The notes: a model not told the origin generated them from the letters alone. Counted from the stretch's first letter, positions 25,011 to 34,253 are shown. The stretch is DNA of 64,000 nt from Mesorhizobium sp. M7A.F.Ca.US.008.03.1.1 (GCF_003997495.1 NZ_RZRU01000008.1:109905-173904); one strand, 5' to 3'. Program-made: numbers and translations.

Positions 25011-25655
25011 ATGGCCGGACAACCGCTCAACCAGCCGGCTGAAATTCCAGCCGAACTCGACCGCTGGAACTGGGGCGCCTTCTTCCTCAACTGGATCTGG
25101 GGCATCGGCAACAGCACCTTCATCGCGCTGCTGGCGCTGATCCCGGTCGTCAACATCGTCATGATCATCGTGCTGGGCGCACGCGGCAGCCGCTGGGCCT
25201 GGCAGAACCGCGCCTGGCGTGACGCGGAACAGTTTCGCAAGACGCAACGCAACTGGGCAATCGCCGGCCTTGCCGTCTGGGTGGTCGGGATCGGCGGCTG
25301 CGCGACGATGGTGGGCAGCATTCCCTACGTCCTGAAAGGCAGCGATGCCTATCACATGACGATGGACAGGCTTCGCGCCGACGACCGCGTCAAGGGGGCG
25401 TTGGGTTATGATTTGACCGACAGTTTCTGGGTCGGCGGCCAACTCAACGTCAATGCGAATGGGGCTGGTGACGCCCAGTTCGGCATTCCCGTCCACGGCG
25501 CCAAGGGCAAGGGCACGGCCTATTCGACCGCTGTCCGGACAGCCGGCACATGGAGCCTGCGCCTGCTGGTCGTCAGGGTCGAAGGAGCCGATGCACCGAT
25601 CGTGCTGATCAACGAAGATCATGTCCCGATCCCGAATGCGGCAATCGGAATATAG
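25011..25655 (+). CDS. Membrane protein with Coa1-like C-terminal domain
   Basis: A 214-residue protein; ATG 25011 is chosen because GGGGGA lies 5 nt upstream. The opening WNWGAFFLNWIWGIGN followed by a hydrophobic stretch (about 29-57) and a second hydrophobic segment (about 85-105) give an inner-membrane N-terminal half. The C-terminal half, from GSDAYHMTMDRLRADDRVKGALGYDL to VRVEGADAPIVLINED, has the compact beta pattern of the Coa1 (cytochrome oxidase assembly factor 1) family. A role in respiratory assembly is known for the mitochondrial relatives and is only a guess here. Confidence 0.7.
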   Translation: MAGQPLNQPAEIPAELDRWNWGAFFLNWIWGIGNSTFIALLALIPVVNIVMIIVLGARGSRWAWQNRAWRDAEQFRKTQRNWAIAGLAVWVVGIGGCATMVGSIPYVLKGSDAYHMTMDRLRADDRVKGALGYDLTDSFWVGGQLNVNANGAGDAQFGIPVHGAKGKGTAYSTAVRTAGTWSLRLLVVRVEGADAPIVLINEDHVPIPNAAIGI

Positions 25656-25847
25656 CTGGGAAAAACGCAAAATCGCAGCCTATAGGCGGCGTGACGGCTG
25701 ACGGTTCGGCTGGCCTTGTGGCCCAACAGGCGGGTGACCTCTGCTGCGCTTCAGACAAGGAAATGTGCTGAAAAGCCGGATGCTGTCTGACAGTATGCGG
25801 ATGCGTTCATGTGGACCGGTGGCAATTTCATACAAGGGCACGCGCAT

Positions 25848-28283
25848 ATGGTGAGTTCTGTTCGTGCGGTCGTGATCGGTGGCGGCTGTGTGGGTGCCGG
25901 CATTCTCTACGGCCTGGCAAAGCGCGGCTGGACCGATGTGGCGCTGCTGGAGCGAACACAGCTTACGGCCGGGTCGACATGGCATGCCGCGGGGCTCATC
26001 CCCTCTTACGCGCGCAGCCGCAATGTCGGCCGCATGATCGCCAGGTCGATCGAAATCTATGAGGGCCTGGAGGCCGAAACGAGCCAGAACGTCGGCTGGC
26101 ACAAATGCGGGCAACTGCGCATTGCCAACACGCGCGACAGGCTGGACGAGTACAGAAGCTATATGGACGTCGCCGAAGTCCAGGGTGTGCGAGCCCGGAT
26201 CGTATCGCCCGCGGAAGCGCGGGAGATCTGGCCGCTGCTCGACAACAACAGCATGCTGGGCGCGCTTTACCATCCCGATGACGGCCACATTGCACCGGCC
26301 GATGTCACCCAGGCGATGGCCAAGGGTGCACGCGACCTCGGCGCGAAGATCCATCTTGATACCGAGGTCGTGGGTTTCGAGCGGATGCCGAGCGGCGAGT
26401 GGAAGGTCAAGACCTCGCGCGGTGATATCGTTTGCGAACATGTCATCCTTGCGACCGGCAATTACGCACGCCAGACAGGCGCCATGCTGGGCCTGGACAT
26501 TCCCGCGATCCCGATCCTGCATCAGTACTGGATCACCGAGGCGGTTCCCGAAATTGTGGAACGCAAACGGCTTGGTCTTCCGGAGATGCCGATCCTCAGG
26601 GACGAGGGTTACGAGGGCTATCTGCGCGAAGAGGGGGACGGGCTGATGTTCGGTCCCTATGAGCGCACCGAACAGCTCAAGCTGTTCGCCGAAAACGGCG
26701 TTCCGGAATGGTTCGGTGCCGATCTGCTCGATGAAGACTTCGACGCTGTGTCCTGGAACTGGGAACGCGCGACCGAACTGGTTCCCGCGCTCGGACGCGC
26801 CGGCATCAAGCGGAATGTGCGAGGCCCGTTCCAGATGACGGCCGATGAACTGCCGCTGATGGGGCAGGCGTGGGGCCTGGAGAATGTCTGGCTCGCCGAA
26901 GGGGTGCCTGGGGGCATCCTTTGGGGCGGTGCGATTGGCTATTACCTCTCCGAACGGATCGTGGAGGGTGGCAGCAGCATCGACACGGCGGAACTGGATC
27001 CCCGCCGGTTCGGCCACTATGCCAACAAGAACTGGACCCGGGCCAAGGTCCGGGAAGCCTGGGGCACCCACGCCGCACAGCACTATCCTGGCCAGGACAT
27101 GCCGGCGGCGCGACCGCAGAAAACGGCCCCGTCCTATGACCGTCTAAACCAGCTCGGTGCGGTATGGGATGTGTTGAACGGCTGGGAGATGCCGAGCTGG
27201 TTTGCGCCTGCCGGTATCGAAGCGCGCAACGTCTACAGCTGGCGCTGGACCCCAAAGGGGAACCACGTCGCCGCAGAGGTCCAGGCTGTCCGCCAGGCCG
27301 CTGGCTTGGTCGAGATGACACCCATGACCAAGTTCGAGGTCAGCGGGCCGGGCGCAAGGGACTGGCTCGACGGAATCCTGGCCAACAGGCTGCCGCGTCC
27401 CGGTCGTGTCGCTCTTGCCCATCACCTGACGCCGGCCGGCGGCGTGCAGGCCGAGTATGTGGTGGCGCGGCTGCAGCGCGACCTGTTCTACCTCATATCG
27501 ACGCCGCGCGCCGAGCGCTGGAACCTTGACGATCTCGGCCGGGTGTTGCCGAAAGACGGCAGCGTGCAGCTGCGCAACGTCACCGAGGATCGCGGCAGCT
27601 TCACGGTGGTTGGGCCGAAAGCGCGCGACATATTGCAGCCGCTGACGGAGATCGACCTCTCCAACGAGGCCTTCCCATGGTTCAGCGTGCAATCCGGCAC
27701 CGTCGGCATGGCCAGCGACGTGCGGCTGCTGCGCGTCAACTATTCGGGCGAACTGGGATGGGAACTCTATCATCCGCTCTGCTATCAGCGGCATTTGCTG
27801 GATGCGCTCCTGGCATCGGGAGAGGCACACGGGCTGAGGCTGGTCGGACTTCAAGCGCTGGAATCGCTTCGTCTCGATAAATCCTACCGCGCCATGTATC
27901 GCGATATGAATCTCGAACTATCTGCCTGGGAAAGCGGCCTCGAGCGCTTCGTCAGTCTCGACAAGGGGGACTTCATCGGCCGGGCGGCACTGGTCGCAAA
28001 ACAGAAGCAGGTCACACGCCGGATCGCCACGCTGTCGATTGATACGGACGATGCGAGCGCGTTCGCCTTCGAGGGCGTCTACCGCGAAGGCGAACTCGTC
28101 GGCCACGTCACGTCGGCAGGCTACTCCTATACTTTTGGTCACGACATCGCACTCGCGCTGCTGCCGCTGGACCTTGTATTGCCCGGTATCGAGCTCGAGG
28201 TTTCGATCCTCGGCGAGCGCCGCGCGGCAAAGGTGATCGCCGACTCGCCCTATGATCCGGAAGGCGCCCGCGGGCGCATGTGA
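25848..28283 (+). CDS. Dimethylglycine/sarcosine dehydrogenase-like FAD-GcvT protein (second copy)
   Basis: An 811-residue paralogue of the enzyme at 12988-15558. The internal ATG at 25848 (MVSSVRAVVIGGGCVG) is chosen because AAGGG lies 9 nt upstream and it aligns with the paralogue. It has GGGCVG near residue 11 and GSTWHAAGL, with H46 in the covalent-FAD position. The GcvT-like half begins near 430 and includes VNYSGELGWELYHP. Reaction class is oxidative demethylation of an N-methylated amino acid with transfer to folate. It is a single-gene unit followed by a hairpin; divergence from the paralogue suggests a different substrate. Confidence 0.87.
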   Translation: MVSSVRAVVIGGGCVGAGILYGLAKRGWTDVALLERTQLTAGSTWHAAGLIPSYARSRNVGRMIARSIEIYEGLEAETSQNVGWHKCGQLRIANTRDRLDEYRSYMDVAEVQGVRARIVSPAEAREIWPLLDNNSMLGALYHPDDGHIAPADVTQAMAKGARDLGAKIHLDTEVVGFERMPSGEWKVKTSRGDIVCEHVILATGNYARQTGAMLGLDIPAIPILHQYWITEAVPEIVERKRLGLPEMPILRDEGYEGYLREEGDGLMFGPYERTEQLKLFAENGVPEWFGADLLDEDFDAVSWNWERATELVPALGRAGIKRNVRGPFQMTADELPLMGQAWGLENVWLAEGVPGGILWGGAIGYYLSERIVEGGSSIDTAELDPRRFGHYANKNWTRAKVREAWGTHAAQHYPGQDMPAARPQKTAPSYDRLNQLGAVWDVLNGWEMPSWFAPAGIEARNVYSWRWTPKGNHVAAEVQAVRQAAGLVEMTPMTKFEVSGPGARDWLDGILANRLPRPGRVALAHHLTPAGGVQAEYVVARLQRDLFYLISTPRAERWNLDDLGRVLPKDGSVQLRNVTEDRGSFTVVGPKARDILQPLTEIDLSNEAFPWFSVQSGTVGMASDVRLLRVNYSGELGWELYHPLCYQRHLLDALLASGEAHGLRLVGLQALESLRLDKSYRAMYRDMNLELSAWESGLERFVSLDKGDFIGRAALVAKQKQVTRRIATLSIDTDDASAFAFEGVYREGELVGHVTSAGYSYTFGHDIALALLPLDLVLPGIELEVSILGERRAAKVIADSPYDPEGARGRM

Positions 28284-28345
28284 GGCATCCCGAAGTTCAA
28301 TCCGGGTAGGTCGATGTCTCGAAACGTGCTGCAGGGCAAAACGCA

Positions 28346-28375
28346 AAAACCGCGCTCCATCGGGAACGCGGTTTT
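28346..28375 (+). terminator. Hairpin after the second DMGDH-like gene
   Basis: AAAACCGCG (28346-28354) and CGCGGTTTT (28367-28375) are perfect 9-bp arms around a 12-nt loop, 63 nt past the stop. The stem base is A/T-rich, giving a TTTT run at its 3' side, as in bidirectional intrinsic terminators. Confidence 0.65.
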
Positions 28376-28421
28376 GCCAGATACGCATGGCGCTTCGCTA
28401 CACAAACACTTTGCGAAACTT

Positions 28422-28550
28422 ATGGCACTTGTCGAAACTTACGGGCTCCGGTACGCGAGACCTGATCCGGAGCGCCGGGCGGATGAGATATGTCCGCCTC
28501 GCAATCCGTTTTATAGGGACATCGTTACCGCGGAGTTATCGAGAGCTTAA
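28422..28550 (+). CDS. Possible small protein
   Basis: A 42-residue open frame, MALVETYGLRYARPDPERRADEI to IVTAELSRA, in the 329-nt gap after the DMGDH-like gene. Codon use looks moderately coding-like and the frame is also open upstream to 28314 through the hairpin. No family is recognised and no clear ribosome-binding site is seen. Treat as tentative. Confidence 0.25.
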   Translation: MALVETYGLRYARPDPERRADEICPPRNPFYRDIVTAELSRA

Positions 28551-28612
28551 GCAAATCTAAATTTGCATTTTTTTCACCGACGGAAACCGGAAAAACCCGC
28601 CAAATCCGTGGG

Positions 28613-29497
28613 TTACGCTGGGTTACCCCTGAGAAAATTAATTATGCCGGAGAAATCGACGCCGCCATGTCCCTGGGCGTTGAACAAGGCATAGAGCTGA
28701 GCTGCTTCGGCACCAAGCGGCGTTACAGCACCCGCACCTTGCGCGGCTTCCTGGGACAACCTCAGGTCTTTCAGCATTAGTGCTGCGGCAAATCCTGGGT
28801 TGTAGTCCCTGTTTGCGGGCGAAGTCGGCACCGGCCCGGGCACCGGGCAGTAGGTGGTCAAGGACCAGCATTGGCCGGAGGAGGTCGAGGCGACGTCGAA
28901 CAGCGCCTGATGCGACAGGCCCAGTTTTTCGGCCAGAACGAAGGCTTCGGCGACACCGATCATCGAAATGCCGAGGATCATGTTGTTGCAGATCTTTGCC
29001 GCCTGGCCGGCGCCGTCGCCGCCGCAATGGACGATGCGGCCGGCCATCGGCTTCAGGATCGGCTCGCCAGTTGCAAAGGCGTCATCGGAGCCTCCCGCCA
29101 TGAAGGTCAGCGTGCCGGCCGCGGCGCCCCCGGTGCCGCCCGAGACGGGCGCATCGATGGACAGTAGGCCGTGCCTGGCGGCAATGGCATGCGCCTTGCG
29201 CGCCGATTCGACGTCGATGGTCGAGGAGTCGATGAACAGCGCGCCTTTTTTCGCCTTGGACGCGATGTCCACATAGACCGACAGCACATGCTTGCCCGCA
29301 GGCAGCATGGTGATCACCACGTCGGCATCCTTCACCGCGGCCAAGGCATTCGCCATGATCGTCACGCCATGTTCCTTGGCGACGGTGAGGTTTTCCGGCA
29401 TGAGGTCGAAACCGTTCACCGCATGCCCCGCCTTGACAAGATTGGCAGCCATCGGATTGCCCATGTTCCCGAGGCCGATGAAGGCGATCGTCGTCAT
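28613..29497 (-). CDS. mmsB: 3-hydroxyisobutyrate dehydrogenase
   Basis: A 294-residue beta-hydroxyacid dehydrogenase. The NAD-binding motif is FIGLGNMGNPMAANLVKAGH at the start, the substrate-site signature is SIDAPVSGGTGGAAAGTL near 115, and the catalytic lysine is in GQAAKICNNMI near 170. It oxidises 3-hydroxyisobutyrate to methylmalonate semialdehyde in valine breakdown. ATG 29497 has GGAGAGAG upstream. It lies 25 nt after the acyl-CoA dehydrogenase gene, forming a typical valine-catabolic pair. Family members can also act on 3-hydroxypropionate, relevant to the DMSP idea nearby. Confidence 0.92.
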   Translation of the reverse strand: MTTIAFIGLGNMGNPMAANLVKAGHAVNGFDLMPENLTVAKEHGVTIMANALAAVKDADVVITMLPAGKHVLSVYVDIASKAKKGALFIDSSTIDVESARKAHAIAARHGLLSIDAPVSGGTGGAAAGTLTFMAGGSDDAFATGEPILKPMAGRIVHCGGDGAGQAAKICNNMILGISMIGVAEAFVLAEKLGLSHQALFDVASTSSGQCWSLTTYCPVPGPVPTSPANRDYNPGFAAALMLKDLRLSQEAAQGAGAVTPLGAEAAQLYALFNAQGHGGVDFSGIINFLRGNPA

Positions 29498-29522
29498 TGT
29501 CTCTCTCCGAATTTTGGTGATC

Positions 29523-30689
29523 TCAGCGGCCAATCAGCGCCCGAGCGATGATGACGCGCATGATCTCGTTGGTGCCTTCGAGGATCTGGTGCACGCGCAG
29601 GTCCCGCACCAGCTTCTCGATGCCGTAGTCATGCAGGTAGCCGTAGCCGCCGAGTAGTTGCAGCGCATCGTTGGCGACGTTGAAGCCGGTGTCGGTGACG
29701 AAGCGCTTGGCCATCGCCGACCATTTGCCGGCATCCGGCGCCTTGCGGTCGAGTTTCGAGGCGGCGGCATAAAGGAAGATACGCGCTGCCTGCAGCTCGG
29801 TCTCCATGTCGGCCAGCCTGAATTGCAAAGCCTGAAACTGGTTGATCTTCGAGCCGAAGGCCTTGCGCTCGGCGGTGTGTGAAAGTGCCTTGTCGAGTGC
29901 TGACTGCGCGCCGCCCAGCGAACAGGCTGATATGTTCAGCCGGCCGCCGTCTAGACCGGCCATGGCAATGCCGAAGCCGGTGCCTTCGCCGGACAAAAGG
30001 TTTTCCGCCGGCACCTTGCAATCCTCGAAGATGACCTGGCGGGTCGACTGCATGTGCCAGCCCATCTTGTGTTCGTTGGCGCCGAAGGAGAGGCCTGGCG
30101 CATCTCTGGGCACGACGATGGTGGAAATGCCTTTCGGCCCGTCGGCACCGGTGCGCACCATGACGGCGTAGAGATCGCTGTCGCCGGCGCCCGAGATGAA
30201 TTGCTTGGTGCCGTTGAGGACATAGTCGCCGCCGCTCTTCACCGCGCGGGTCTTGAGCGCCGCGGCGTCGGAGCCGGAGCCTGGCTCGGTCAGGCAGTAG
30301 CTCGCCAGCCATTCCATCGAGGTCAGCTTTGGCAGGAAGCGCTGGCGCTGTTCGTCATTGCCGAAACGGTCGATCATCGAGGCCACCATGTTGTGGATCG
30401 AGATGAAGGACGAAAAGGCCGGATCGGCGTGCGAAAGCGCCTCGAAGATCAGCACGGCATCGAGCCGGCCAAGTGCCGAACCGCCGACATCGTCCCTGAT
30501 ATAGATGCCGCCGAGCCCGAGCGGCCCGGTCTCGCGGATCACGTCGGCCGGGAAATGCTTGTTGCGGTCCCAGTCGAGCGCGTTCGGCGCGACTCGGTCG
30601 GCGGCGAAGGCCTGCGCCATCTCCTGGATGGCGCGCTGCTCCTCGTTGAGTTCGAACTGGCTGGTGCTCGCATCGACCGCGGCGTCCAT
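29523..30689 (-). CDS. Acyl-CoA dehydrogenase (isobutyryl-CoA dehydrogenase type)
   Basis: A 388-residue flavoenzyme of the acyl-CoA dehydrogenase family, dehydrogenating a short branched acyl-CoA. Signatures are ASYCLTEPGSGSDAAALKTRA (FAD/substrate site), DGGRLNISACSLGGAQSAL, and LQLLGGYGYLHDYGIEKLVRDLRVHQILEGTNEIMR. In the last stretch, the catalytic base region is present with E in LEGTNEIMR. AGGGAG lies 9 nt before the start. Pairing with mmsB points to isobutyryl-CoA in valine degradation. It is divergent from the DMSP-lyase-like cupin gene with a 138-nt gap. Confidence 0.9.
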   Translation of the reverse strand: MDAAVDASTSQFELNEEQRAIQEMAQAFAADRVAPNALDWDRNKHFPADVIRETGPLGLGGIYIRDDVGGSALGRLDAVLIFEALSHADPAFSSFISIHNMVASMIDRFGNDEQRQRFLPKLTSMEWLASYCLTEPGSGSDAAALKTRAVKSGGDYVLNGTKQFISGAGDSDLYAVMVRTGADGPKGISTIVVPRDAPGLSFGANEHKMGWHMQSTRQVIFEDCKVPAENLLSGEGTGFGIAMAGLDGGRLNISACSLGGAQSALDKALSHTAERKAFGSKINQFQALQFRLADMETELQAARIFLYAAASKLDRKAPDAGKWSAMAKRFVTDTGFNVANDALQLLGGYGYLHDYGIEKLVRDLRVHQILEGTNEIMRVIIARALIGR

Positions 30690-30827
30690 GGCGTGCTCCC
30701 TAATATCTTCGACCTGTTGGCCTGTCGTTTTTGGCTTTGCGCGCGCACCAATCTAGACCAATGATGCCGCCGCGCAACCCGACCCTCTGCGGAGCGGCTG
30801 TGCATCAATGCATGTCCGGAGCACGAT

Positions 30828-31442
30828 GTGACGACAAAATTCGATGAACTGCTGGATCGGTTCCGCGCATACCTTGCGTCCGTGGATCACGCCTTGGTGC
30901 GCGATGCCGTGGCGCGGATAGGCTGGGACATGCCGGCCAGCACGCTGGAGCCGCATCCGCTCGCCTGCCTGCGCCATCTCGGTCGCGCCGCCGAACTGGC
31001 GCCGCCGGATGCCAAGCCGCTGGTGCAACTGCTTGCCGAGCGTCGGAATGATTTCCGCTGGGGGCAGACCTATGACGAGGCGGACTTCGGAAAAGAGTTC
31101 ATCGATAATTACGGCTGGCTGGAAGTGTTCGGCACCCGAGGCCACTTCGCCAATGATGCGGTCGCCGCCGGCCTGCTGATCCTTGGACCCGATATCGTCT
31201 ATCCCGATCACCATCACGTCGCTGAAGAAATCTACATTCCGCTGACCGGCGGCACCGAATGGCGCATGGGCGAGAGCGGCTTTTGCATGCGCACGGCCGG
31301 CGAGGTCGTCCACCACGCGTCCAACGTCAATCACGCCATGCGTACAGGCAAAGACCCATTGCTGGCGCTCTACATTTGGCGTGGCGGGCCGCTGGCGCAG
31401 AAATCCGACATCACCGGAACCGTGGCGCAGGGCAGGGGCTGA
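30828..31442 (+). CDS. Cupin of the DMSP lyase (DddQ/DddK/DddL) family
   Basis: A 204-residue protein whose C-terminal half is a cupin. The metal motif is YPDHHHVAEEIYIPLTGG: H128, H130, E134, with Y136 in the place of the catalytic tyrosine of DddQ and DddK, and H169 in NVNHAMRT as fourth ligand. The H-x-H-x3-E-x-Y spacing equals the pattern I recall for DddK (H56, H58, E62, Y64). The N-terminal half is helical, as in DddQ. Start is GTG 30828 with GGAG 7 nt upstream. Its stop overlaps the cobQ start by one base. Family members cleave dimethylsulfoniopropionate to DMS and acrylate; activity here is untested. Confidence 0.75.
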   Translation: MTTKFDELLDRFRAYLASVDHALVRDAVARIGWDMPASTLEPHPLACLRHLGRAAELAPPDAKPLVQLLAERRNDFRWGQTYDEADFGKEFIDNYGWLEVFGTRGHFANDAVAAGLLILGPDIVYPDHHHVAEEIYIPLTGGTEWRMGESGFCMRTAGEVVHHASNVNHAMRTGKDPLLALYIWRGGPLAQKSDITGTVAQGRG

Positions 31443-32914
31443 TGGCCAAAGCGATCATGCTGCAAGGCACGGGTTCCGATGTCGGCAAGACGGTGCTGGT
31501 CGCCGGCCTCTGCCGTGCGGCAAAGAAGCGTGGGTTGAAGGTGCGGCCGTTCAAGCCGCAGAACATGTCGAACAACGCCGCCGTTGCCGATATCCCCGGC
31601 GATAAAGCCGGCGGCGGCGAGATCGGCCGCGCGCAATGGCTGCAGGCGATCGCTTGCGGTGTCGCGCCATCGGTTCACATGAACCCGGTGCTGCTGAAGC
31701 CGCAGACCGATGTCGGCGCGCAGGTCATCGTGCAGGGCAAAATGTTCGGCGAAGCGCGGGCGCGCGACTACCAGGCCATGAAGGGCCGGCTGATGGATGC
31801 CGTGCTGGACTCCTGGGGCAAGGTCTGCGAGGGCGCCGATCTCGTGATCGTCGAGGGCGCCGGCTCGCCGGCCGAGATCAACCTGCGCAGCCGCGACATC
31901 GCCAATATGGGCTTTGCCACGCGCGCCGATGTGCCTGTGGTGCTGGTCGGCGACATCGATCGCGGCGGCGTCATCGCTTCGGTCGCCGGCACGCATCTGA
32001 TCCTGCCGGAAGAGGACCGGCGCATGATCGTCGGCTACCTCATCAACAAGTTCCGCGGCGACGTTTCGCTGTTCGACGACGGCCTGAAGTCGATCGAGAC
32101 ATTTACGGGATGGCGCTGTTTTGGGATCGTACCGTGGCTGAAGGCAGCAGGGCGGTTGCCTTCAGAGGATTCGGTGGTGCTGGAACGGCTGGCGTCCGGC
32201 GAAGCGCGCGCGCTGAAGGTGGCCGTGCCGATGCTTGGCCGCATCGCCAATTTCGACGATCTCGACCCGCTCAAGGCCGAACCGCAGGTCGAGGTGGTGT
32301 TCGTGCCGCCGGGAAAGCCGCTGCCCGCCGCTGCCGGTCTGGTGGTCATTCCAGGCTCGAAGTCGACCATCGGCGATCTTCTGAAGTTCCGCGAGAACGG
32401 CTGGGATCGCGACCTGCTCGCGCACCGCAAGCGCGGCGGCCATGTCGTCGGCATTTGCGGCGGCTTCCAGATGCTCGGCCGTATGGTGCGCGATCCCGAC
32501 GGCATCGAAGGCAGCATTACCGAAGCCGAAGGGCTCGGCCTGCTCGACGTCGAAACGGTGATGGAACCGGAAAAGACGGTGCGCAACGTCAGCGCCCGTT
32601 CGGTACAATACGACCTGCCGCTCGAAGGCTACGAGATCCATCTCGGCCGCACCACCGGACCGGATACGCTGCGGCCTTCCGCCGTCATCGATGGCATCGA
32701 GGACGGGGCGGTGTCGGCCGACGGTAAGGTGTTGGGTACCTATATGCATGGCCTGTTCGGCGCTGACGGCTTTCGCGGCAAATTCCTCGAAAGCCTAGGC
32801 ATCAAGGGCGGCGGCATCGACTATCGGGCCGAAGTCGAGCGGGCGCTGGACGAGGTCGCAGCCGAGTTGGAGACCCATCTCGACTGCGATGCGATTTTTG
32901 GGCTGGCGCGGTAA
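31442..32914 (+). CDS. cobQ: Cobyric acid synthase
   Basis: A 490-residue amidotransferase of adenosylcobalamin synthesis that uses glutamine and ATP to amidate four side chains of adenosylcobyrinic acid a,c-diamide. The N-terminal ATPase opens MLQGTGSDVGKTVLVAGLCR, and the class I glutaminase domain carries the nucleophile cysteine in VVGICGGFQMLGR and a late histidine in LGTYMHGLFG. Length matches the family. The start overlaps the cupin stop (TGATG), so the two genes are translationally coupled, although no other cobalamin genes lie in the window. Confidence 0.95.
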   Translation: MAKAIMLQGTGSDVGKTVLVAGLCRAAKKRGLKVRPFKPQNMSNNAAVADIPGDKAGGGEIGRAQWLQAIACGVAPSVHMNPVLLKPQTDVGAQVIVQGKMFGEARARDYQAMKGRLMDAVLDSWGKVCEGADLVIVEGAGSPAEINLRSRDIANMGFATRADVPVVLVGDIDRGGVIASVAGTHLILPEEDRRMIVGYLINKFRGDVSLFDDGLKSIETFTGWRCFGIVPWLKAAGRLPSEDSVVLERLASGEARALKVAVPMLGRIANFDDLDPLKAEPQVEVVFVPPGKPLPAAAGLVVIPGSKSTIGDLLKFRENGWDRDLLAHRKRGGHVVGICGGFQMLGRMVRDPDGIEGSITEAEGLGLLDVETVMEPEKTVRNVSARSVQYDLPLEGYEIHLGRTTGPDTLRPSAVIDGIEDGAVSADGKVLGTYMHGLFGADGFRGKFLESLGIKGGGIDYRAEVERALDEVAAELETHLDCDAIFGLAR

Positions 32915-32932
32915 TTCCCGGCACAGATTGGC

Positions 32933-33351
32933 TTAGGCCTTCTCGCCAACCTTCGGCCAGTAGGTGCCGAAGGACCAGACGTTGCCTTCCGGGTCGCGGC
33001 AGATGAACTCGCGGCTGCCTAGTCGCGGTTGGTCAATTCCTGGATGATCGTGGCGCCGGCCTTCCCGGCCTTGGCATAGGCGGCATCCGCATCATCGACG
33101 GCAATGTAGATCGACTTGCCGCCGCCTGAGCCGGGTTCGCCGACCATCTTGCCGTAGTCGTCGTCGCGCACCGTGCCCAGCATGATCATCGAGGAGCCGA
33201 AGACCAATTCGGCATGGTGCACGACATCGCCTTCGCCATAGCGGGCATGGACGCTGAAGCCAAAGGCTTCGCTCAGCCAGTCGATCATCTTTGCCGCGTT
33301 CTTGTAGCGCAAAGCGGGATAGAGGCGGGGCGCTTCAGTGGTGGTGGGCAT
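32933..33351 (-). pseudogene. VOC family protein with 3' frameshift
   Basis: The gene starts MPTTTEAPRLYPALRYKNAAKMIDWL at 33351 with GGAG upstream and reads through a VOC domain to ELTNRD, then hits TAG at 33019-33021. In a shifted frame directly beyond, the expected C-terminus continues GSREFICRDPEGNVWSFGTY and WPKVGEKA to TAA at 32933. One missing base near 33019 explains this. Either the protein is truncated by about 28 residues or the base is a sequence error. Related proteins are PhnB/YCII-type glyoxalases. It follows the AraC gene by 71 nt. Confidence 0.75.
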
Positions 33352-33422
33352 GGGAACTCCTTCAATGGGGTTGGTCGATATCCCACTGTGATCGAAGGCC
33401 GTTCCAGGGTCTTGAAGAAATG

Positions 33423-34253
33423 TTACCTGACTGAAAGCGCGGTTGGCGTCTCGCCGGCGAGGTCGCGGAATTCGCGCACCAGATGTGCCTGGTCGGCATA
33501 GCCGCAACCGGCTGCGATATCGGCCCAGTTGGCGATGATCTGCCTCGACAGGCCGAGCGCCCGGTTGAAGCGGACGATGCGCGACAGTGTCTTGGGGCCC
33601 ATGCCGATGGCGTTGGAAAAACTGCCGGCGAGATGTTTGCGGCTCCAGCCCAGTCTTTCAGCAAGCGATGCAATGCGGGTCCGGCCGCCGGATGTGATGA
33701 TGCGGTCATAGGCCCAGGCGATTTCGAGCGGTGTTTCTGCAGCATTCTCGAGACGGGCGGTGACGAAGGCTTCGGCTATGTCGAAACGCGTCGTCCAGTC
33801 CGGTGCGTTGCCGAGCCGTTCACGCAGCGCCATGCCTTGCGCGCCAAGCACGTCGTCGAGGACGACCATGCTGTCTGTCAGTTCGCTCATCGGCAGGCGG
33901 AAGAAACGGCGTGCTCCAAGCGGCGTGAAGTTGACCTGGATGCAGCAGGCGCCGCCGAAGGATTCGATCACCACCGGTCCGGCAAAAAGGCCGGCGGCGA
34001 AACTGGCGAAGCGGTCATTGTCGCCGGGCGCCTTGCCGAGGCCGATGGCGAAGGGTTCGGCGAAGCTGATGACCAGCGGTACGGTGAGCGAAGCGTATTC
34101 GACGTTGCGCATATGGCCGGGGGCCATTTCGCGATAGCCGCAAATGTCCGACACAATGCCCTGAAGTCGAGGATCGGGCAGGCGTCGGCGCATCTCGAAC
34201 CGCCCAGCGGCGGACCGGTCCTGCTCTTCCCGGGGTTGCATCTCGACTGGCAT
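33423..34253 (-). CDS. AraC family transcriptional regulator
   Basis: A 276-residue regulator. The C-terminal third has the double helix-turn-helix of the AraC/XylS family: RIASLAERLGWSRKHLAGSFSNAIG and NWADIAAGCGYADQAHLVREFRDLAG. The N-terminal part (about 30-180) is an effector-binding-type domain with no clear relative. It lies 71 nt upstream of the frameshifted VOC gene on the same strand, an arrangement seen for AraC/VOC pairs in rhizobia. It probably regulates that gene and itself. Confidence 0.87.
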   Translation of the reverse strand: MPVEMQPREEQDRSAAGRFEMRRRLPDPRLQGIVSDICGYREMAPGHMRNVEYASLTVPLVISFAEPFAIGLGKAPGDNDRFASFAAGLFAGPVVIESFGGACCIQVNFTPLGARRFFRLPMSELTDSMVVLDDVLGAQGMALRERLGNAPDWTTRFDIAEAFVTARLENAAETPLEIAWAYDRIITSGGRTRIASLAERLGWSRKHLAGSFSNAIGMGPKTLSRIVRFNRALGLSRQIIANWADIAAGCGYADQAHLVREFRDLAGETPTALSVR

